NCBI GenBank assembly: GCA_947039455.1 | Contig: CAMQZB010000010.1 | Location: forward strand, 1 to 56,673 | Direction: 5' to 3' | DNA: 56,673 nucleotides | DNA from: an uncultured Clostridia bacterium | Lineage (GTDB): Bacteria; Bacillota; Clostridia; Christensenellales; CAMQZB01 | Part shown: positions 52,401-56,673 of the stretch, piece after piece | Position numbering within the stretch: position 1 is the stretch's first letter | How the letters are laid out: every line of letters starts with the position of its first letter | Translations under genes and position numbers: made by a program | Notes under the pieces: model-generated | The model's input: only the letters and a program-made list of their open reading frames with translations | The model's database searches: none | Told to the model about the DNA's origin: nothing

Positions 52401-54566
52401 AGTGACTGTATCCGGAATATCAAGTTCATTAAAGGATTCACCTACCTCTCCGCTCCAATACATTGGTTCGACATTTATGATTTTGCCTGCTTCAATATTA
52501 AATGTTACGGGTTTTTCTCCTGTGTAGTTTCCTTTACCTGCAATCGTGGCTGTAGCTTCTCCTATTACGTCGTTTGCACTATAGCTAACTGAGAAATCCA
52601 TATTATTTATTAATTCAACAGCATTAAGCATAACATTTGGAACAGGTGTGTTGTTGTCTTTTTCTATAACATCAAGAATTTGATTTAATATTGGACTAAT
52701 TGTCACATCCTCATCAGCAATTGACTTCGCACTAATACCACTGGTGATATTTTTATATTCCGAAGTTAAACTGTAATTAGACATATCCGTTCCCAAAATA
52801 TTCACATACACATTAAAAGTATACTTTTCAACGTTAACGTTTTTGTTAGGATATTCTGACATTTCCCTATTAATAGTCAAACTTAACTGGTCACCCACAA
52901 TAATATCGTCAGTTACAACTGTTACATTATCATGTATTTTCTTTGTGCCGTCATAAGTTTTAGTTGCAATGTTGTCGAATGTGTATTCAATTGGCTTAGG
53001 TTCAACATCAACATATAATTTTGGCAAAAATAAAATATACACATCAGAACCTGTACCACTTAGTTTTGCATCAATTTCAACTAGTCTATTAGATCCCGCT
53101 TGCTTGCTTTCTAATTCACCTACCGTCAAGTCTACTGGATTTCCATCAGTTTTAACTAATGTAATACCAGCTGGTAAGGAAGAATTATCAGTTCCGCCTA
53201 CATTATATGTTACAGTTCCCTCTAGATTAACACTAGTTTGTCCATCATACATCCTATCAGTTGGAGCAGTGATACTCATCAATTCAATTACTTGCTTTGT
53301 TATATCTAATTCTTCCGTTGAAGCTTCATCTTTTACAACTCCTCCAATGCAAATTGTATTGACTGCGTGATTTTCTACTACTTGATTATAATCTGCTACT
53401 GTATTGTATATCTTCGTTCCCGTTGCCTCACTAGCTACAGATATATGTAAAGGAGTTAATTGTGATGCATCTATTATTTTAACTGTGACTTTGCGAGATA
53501 AATTTAAAACAGTATTTTTAGCTCGAGCACCTACCTCTAGATAAAGTTCACCTTCACCGCTATATTTGGAATCTAACGCTAGATTACGTTCAAGTTCGCT
53601 GCTATTTGCCAATACATTAATAGTAATATTATTGCTAGCATTTCCAGTTGTAATTTTAGGTATCGCAAAAATATTCGGTGAAATATCTATAGATACGTCT
53701 GAGTTGGCTGAATTGTTACTTAATGCAATTTCCGTTGAATTTATAACATCATTAACAATTAATTTGCCGTTTTGGAATTCTATTAATCCTTGACTTTCTA
53801 GCTTAGCATTTTGCGAATACGAACCTTCTGATTTGACCGATAATATAATTCCATTCGCTGTTATTGGTACATTTTGAACAACTGTATTTGCATTACTAGC
53901 ATTTATTGATAATTTACTGGAAGAATTAGAAGTTATGCTGGCATTACCACCATCCTCTATGTTCAAAATTGGCAAGTTTGAACTGATAGAAACGCTTTCA
54001 GCTGTTTTTATTGCACCAAGTATGTACAAATCATTAGTAGTAACCTTATTTCTTGATTCTAACGACTTAGCTACTGATATTCCTTTAGAATATTCAGACG
54101 ATTCATATCTATCATCAGTAGAATTTGCTTGAATTTGAATTTCTTGTATTCCATCATCATTTGGCAATAACTCGTAATATGTAATATCTCCAAGCTGTCT
54201 TTCAACATTGTTGACTTTTATAACATAATAGTCAGCATTATCAACACTATTCCATTTAATTTTACCATCTGATGCTGTCACAGTAGTAGTTGCAAGCTGT
54301 GTCTTTGGTTCGGGAGTACTTCCCCCGCCATCGTCACCACCGCTACTACCACCGCCACCGCCACCGCCGCCACCGCCGCCGCCGCCTTTTTTAGGTGGCG
54401 AAGGTGTTGGAGTTTGCGTCGGTTCAGCTGTTGGTTCACCTGTCGGCTCAACTGTTGTTGATGGTGTCACCGTTGGCGCAACAGTCCCTTCTGTTAGCCC
54501 ACAACCACTCAGCACCATTGCAACTATAAGCAATAGTACTATAATTTTTGTAAATAATTTTCTCAT
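49413..54566 (-). CDS. Large surface lipoprotein with transglutaminase-like domain
   Basis: A 1717-residue protein. The signal peptide ends in lipobox LSGC (Cys22). Residues 30-85 are a Pro/Thr linker and a 13-Gly run, then a Gly/Asp stretch. A long beta-rich middle contains YDG/MBG-like repeats (APTDRMYDGQTSVNLEG, ATKTYDGTKKIHDNV). Residues about 1440-1600 form a transglutaminase/protease-like domain with Cys1519 (TVCEGYA), His1561 (YHAWN) and Asp1576 (LIDLTWND). It should be anchored outside the cell and may cleave or cross-link proteins; the substrate is unknown. AGGAGG precedes the ATG. Its N-terminal plan matches the LRR lipoprotein at 34844-38555. Confidence 0.88.
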   Translation of the reverse strand: MRKLFTKIIVLLLIVAMVLSGCGLTEGTVAPTVTPSTTVEPTGEPTAEPTQTPTPSPPKKGGGGGGGGGGGGGSSGGDDGGGSTPEPKTQLATTTVTASDGKIKWNSVDNADYYVIKVNNVERQLGDITYYELLPNDDGIQEIQIQANSTDDRYESSEYSKGISVAKSLESRNKVTTNDLYILGAIKTAESVSISSNLPILNIEDGGNASITSNSSSKLSINASNANTVVQNVPITANGIILSVKSEGSYSQNAKLESQGLIEFQNGKLIVNDVINSTEIALSNNSANSDVSIDISPNIFAIPKITTGNASNNITINVLANSSELERNLALDSKYSGEGELYLEVGARAKNTVLNLSRKVTVKIIDASQLTPLHISVASEATGTKIYNTVADYNQVVENHAVNTICIGGVVKDEASTEELDITKQVIELMSITAPTDRMYDGQTSVNLEGTVTYNVGGTDNSSLPAGITLVKTDGNPVDLTVGELESKQAGSNRLVEIDAKLSGTGSDVYILFLPKLYVDVEPKPIEYTFDNIATKTYDGTKKIHDNVTVVTDDIIVGDQLSLTINREMSEYPNKNVNVEKYTFNVYVNILGTDMSNYSLTSEYKNITSGISAKSIADEDVTISPILNQILDVIEKDNNTPVPNVMLNAVELINNMDFSVSYSANDVIGEATATIAGKGNYTGEKPVTFNIEAGKIINVEPMYWSGEVGESFNELDIPDTVTAKVSNSDGSVMEFIEVPVTWNTSTYDPNIVSEFQNVKGEVTGYDIADYVNPIPEVNIQNRGNLHNSVGQPEIYEYDGAEKKLSDTTYVNYIYKKDGNNVPPISVGKYSVYAVIENKEYYYTDLVITKGTPVGQETKYNDGITQLNNLTVFNDGLLTDIILPENFFFRENSTSQVVDITTIDRKYSTPVVDGEYEIVYIPENPDNYYSVVVKKTITKDTVTSRPIQDESSVTVAEFVLPTINQAYPIINVAYEENISYSISDVSNKVAEEDDVAIITITQPKAHKLGYSQRDIKWTESSDKINNIDDFAYSRSYLVGKDSYKYTLDAQYADNVDNVKFSIKKEDCYISMNENLTIPYGEEASDIIMKSTDYFAINSIANIELNDVDIRLSNLKYYNGKGTLCYMYSLICLDNGAVFQNSSEYRDVFELGTYMVPLDITKLDTRMNQKDNGFKSNVHVLNVIETNDDNINYDYLGPVSIVPAEKEIADYSIPKGDDLPRTFILRTGEMLRDVELFDGDESYGWDFLNPNQVMDTTGVQTVKIKAIPKNQENYIYSGTNIQTDANGEKYFVLEIDVNVQENANQDFDRYGYKFLGTLGTRYNPDRGVAMQTLYSKLYEVVSGYHEGLLEHGEFEYSNGERALVIEDVVNSTDGFRPSLNYTELGLAYKEALEVARIFSEDWDEFYWLHVNNVSAIVYNDEAKNEYLLVGIDETFSNLSERQRYDTMLEEIVIPKYEELVSNLGSDIEVALAVQKQILSDVEYHFTPNGNSAVHDSFSQNILGPLDHDNQGKPITSTKTVCEGYARSFKYIMGKLGIEALAVSGISPAGGKVPSGSQLMDTYHAWNMVELDDKWYLIDLTWNDTSATPFTNAFTLSDRDYFVDGGLEGKFLGGQSLNGASHKQFEYDDWDDDQPYLDNIDHVNSYYRGVDTPNVYNSLTIYNESYVMDDNGRLYFSGYKEDAKKYSGSSQNEGGNSYPVGGMMTRKDILLEKYTKEIYN

Positions 54567-55115
54567 ATTCCCTCCTATAAGTTAATTCCTACCGTAAAAT
54601 AATTAATCAAAATACATATATCTTTATTAGCAAATATTATTTATTATTTCACACAAATATACTTATCTAAATTATACCACACTTTTTTTGTATTGCAAGA
54701 TAATTCTTATTTTTTTGTAATAATTTTAGTAATAATTACCAAAAAACATATATTTGAGCTAATTATCGTGATTTATTTAACAGTTCTTTAAGTTTTGTTA
54801 TTTTCGTCATTACTTTCACTTCCGTAATATAATTGTTGTATTTTAAATCACATCTATTTTTATAACGGGGTTTGTGATTGTTTTGTGAGGAGATTCATCA
54901 ATAGGTATTGAGTCTATATTCTGCCTACACCTATTCTCAAAATCTATCACTTGCTATTTCCTTATCCGCACTATGTATCTATGTTTTCTTCTATTATACA
55001 AAAAAGACGAAATAACTACTAGAAATATACTAGCATTTATTTCGTCTTTAAGATAAAGATTTTTTCAGTGGGTTACTGTTTTGTAAACTCTTTTTTCTTA
55101 TTCTATTGTTTTAAA
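54567..55115. other. Intergenic stretch with a terminator
   Basis: AT-rich DNA with no coding frame of note. A hairpin, AAAGACGAAATAA (55003-55015) with TTATTTCGTCTTT (55037-55049), lies after the stop of the minus-strand enoate reductase copy and should terminate it. Confidence 0.75.
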
Positions 55116-56009
55116 TTATATTGCTCTTGCTAGCTCATAAGCGTCACAAATGGCAAACATTACGTTGTGAACTTGGTTTGAATCACCAATATTATACACT
55201 TGTACGTCAAGATTTTCTTTGATTTGTTTGAATAATCCGTCTTTTGCAATGTATCCTACTGAAGTCATCAATGTATCACAAGCTATTTTCAAAGTTTCTT
55301 CACCTTTCTTGATTGTTGCAACATTTCCGTTAGTGTTTTCAACTGTTGCGCCTGTGTGAATTGTTACATTATGGAATTTTAAAAGGTCAACCAACATGAA
55401 TTCGTTCATGTGTGGGATTGCTCCATGTCCACCCAAAATGTGATTAGTCATTTCAACCACTGTTACAGTCTTGCCTTGTTGTGCAAGCCATAGTCCAGTT
55501 TCACAACCAACTAATCCACCACCAACAACTACTACGTTATCACCTGCTGTTGCTCTATTCATCAATATAGCTTCAGCAGTTACTGCAGGTACATCTCCAG
55601 CAAATTGAATTTCTCTTGTTGTAAATCTCAATAGCGAATTGGTCAAGTAGGTAGCCTTCATGTACGGTGTGGATTTCAACTCCGTCAAATCTTGCTTTCT
55701 TTGCCACTACTGCTGATACAACAAACTTTTGAATCATGTTTTGAATTTCTTCAACAGTCATCTCTCTATGAATTGAATTTGGGTCAAATCTATTTCCTTG
55801 CTCAGATGGAGCAATACTCTTTTTTATAAATCCCGGTAACGCACTTCTTCCAAGTCCTCCTGTTAATTGTAGGAATATCTTTGATCCATATGCGTGAATT
55901 CTATCATTCATACTTCTTGTGCTGTGAATGAATGCTAATGGGTCGCTTGTTGGACATGGCAATGCAATATCTGGTACGCCTTCAATCTCTAAATCAACTG
56001 AGCAAATTC
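55116..56009 (-). pseudogene. Second enoate reductase copy with internal deletion
   Basis: Bases 55564-55618 equal 1-55 and bases 55619-56009 equal 970-1360, without a mismatch that I can find. The 914 bp between are gone, joined at the 8-bp direct repeat TTCTCTTG. Because 914 is not a multiple of three, the frame breaks: 55962-55573 reads the FMN-barrel part and 55688-55116 the C-terminal FAD/NAD(P)H part (VVVVGGGLVGCETGLWLAQQ, ending YELARAI). The promoter and first 60 codons are also missing. The 3' part (55116-55563) supplies the sequence that the truncated gene at position 1 lacks. Confidence 0.92.
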
Positions 56010-56099
56010 TTGTGTTAATATTTGCAGTAAATAATTACTTAAAAGGTTTGTAATTATCGAATTCTTTGCAAATTTGTGTTATCATATACAAATCAATTT

Positions 56100-56580
56100 T
56101 TGGAGATACAACTGAAATACACAGTAAATTATATTAAAAAAATAGTTAAAGAATATGAGAGCGGTAAATTCGTGCTAGAACTTTGTAAAGAACATTGTTT
56201 TTCTAGAAGCCCTTTATATGCTTGGATTAAGTTACATGGATAATTCACGCCTAATTCCACTGCCACAATTACGTTAAAAGAATATAATATGATTCAAAGA
56301 AAATTGAAGCGACAACATACATTATTGAAATTCTGCAAACTGTACTTTATCAACAAAATTCTCCTCTTTGTATTAAGCTATCGGAAATTGATAAAATCAA
56401 AAACAAATACAATATTCACGTTCTATGCGACGCATAACGTTGTCGTGGTACTTTTTATAATTTCATTAAAAGAAATAAGCATGACAACAAAGATGTTTGT
56501 AAAAGAAGAGCAATCCTCATACCAATAATTAAATCGGTATTTGATGATAACCAGCATATATTCGGAGCGAAGAAAAGTAT
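56100..56580 (+). pseudogene. IS3-family transposase remnant (OrfA plus start of OrfB)
   Basis: After TTGGAG the plus strand reads YTVNYIKKIVKEYESGKFVL and ELCKEHCFSRSPLYAWIKLH, the IS3 OrfA helix-turn-helix. Then, in changing frames, come EYNMIQRKLKRQ, IIEILQTVLY, and from about 56390 to 56570 SRGTFYNFIKRNK, RAILIPIIKSVFDDNQHIFG and AKK, the start of the IS3 OrfB HTH_21 region. Several stops and frameshifts interrupt it and the catalytic DDE part is absent. It begins about 90 bp after the point where the enoate reductase copy breaks off. Beyond 56580 I see nothing more. Confidence 0.75.
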
Positions 56581-56673
56581 TTATCTAAAATGGACACAGG
56601 GGTTAAAATTTCATAGTTTTTCCGACTTTCTTTTTATAAATTTTGCACATTTACTAAAATACAGTTGTTATGA

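Noticed and set aside
1-56673. Circular replicon closed by the shared ends
   Set aside because: The shared block is internal (55564-55618) and sequence continues for another kilobase into different DNA, so the ends do not simply overlap.

Overview
The window looks like one whole contig from a low-GC, strictly anaerobic Firmicute, most likely a gut-type member of the Clostridia. The pointers are AT-rich DNA, strong AGGAGG-type ribosome binding sites, TTGACA/TATAAT promoters, a long single-chain PurL, a clostridial formate-THF ligase, a flavin/Fe-S enoate reductase, ferredoxin-like operons, BspA-type leucine-rich surface proteins and a sialic acid operon. I assign no species.

Layout. 1-2.3 kb: the 5' part of an enoate reductase gene running off the left edge, with a TetR regulator behind it and a palindromic operator on its promoter. 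2.3-6.3 kb: gene remnants, a small anchored protein (with a deleted second copy at 6.0 kb), a four-gene Fe-S/ArsR operon and a divergent DUF2871 membrane protein. 6.5-21.1 kb: one large minus-strand purine operon (fhs-purE-purK-purL-purC-purF-purM-purN-purH-purD-purC2). It is headed by a promoter, a guanine riboswitch, a short leader ORF and a terminator. 21.2-22.4 kb: a divergent XRE regulator and a membrane/LRR gene pair sharing two operators. 22.6-30.8 kb: a sialic acid uptake and catabolism operon (binding protein, two permeases, YesL, NanA, NanK, NanE, GntR regulator, SGNH esterase).

31-46 kb is accessory. It holds a decayed integrase, a gene with four in-frame stops, a chloramphenicol acetyltransferase-like gene, an XRE membrane regulator, a frameshifted BspA-like lipoprotein, PadR plus FetAB-like exporter genes, and a MerR regulator with a diaminopentanoate dehydrogenase-like target. 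Two integrase-end/tRNA-end scars lie about 10 kb apart, among IS-like debris. 46-49.3 kb holds what I consider the most unusual locus: a decayed Agr-type peptide quorum-sensing cassette (response regulator, kinase, AgrB, AgrD). Directly downstream are a secreted protein with a hydrophobic C-terminus and small membrane proteins. 49.4-54.6 kb is a 1717-residue transglutaminase-like surface lipoprotein. 55.1-56.0 kb is a second, internally deleted copy of the enoate reductase gene, followed by an IS3-family remnant.

Two themes recur. First, regulation is legible in the DNA: palindromes sit on good promoters next to TetR, ArsR, XRE and MerR genes, and a riboswitch heads the purine operon. Second, the accessory DNA is decaying by deletion between 5-8 bp direct repeats, by nonsense mutation and by frameshift. 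No intact rRNA or tRNA gene, CRISPR array or complete insertion sequence was seen. All domain and family calls come from reading the sequence against remembered families; no search was run.
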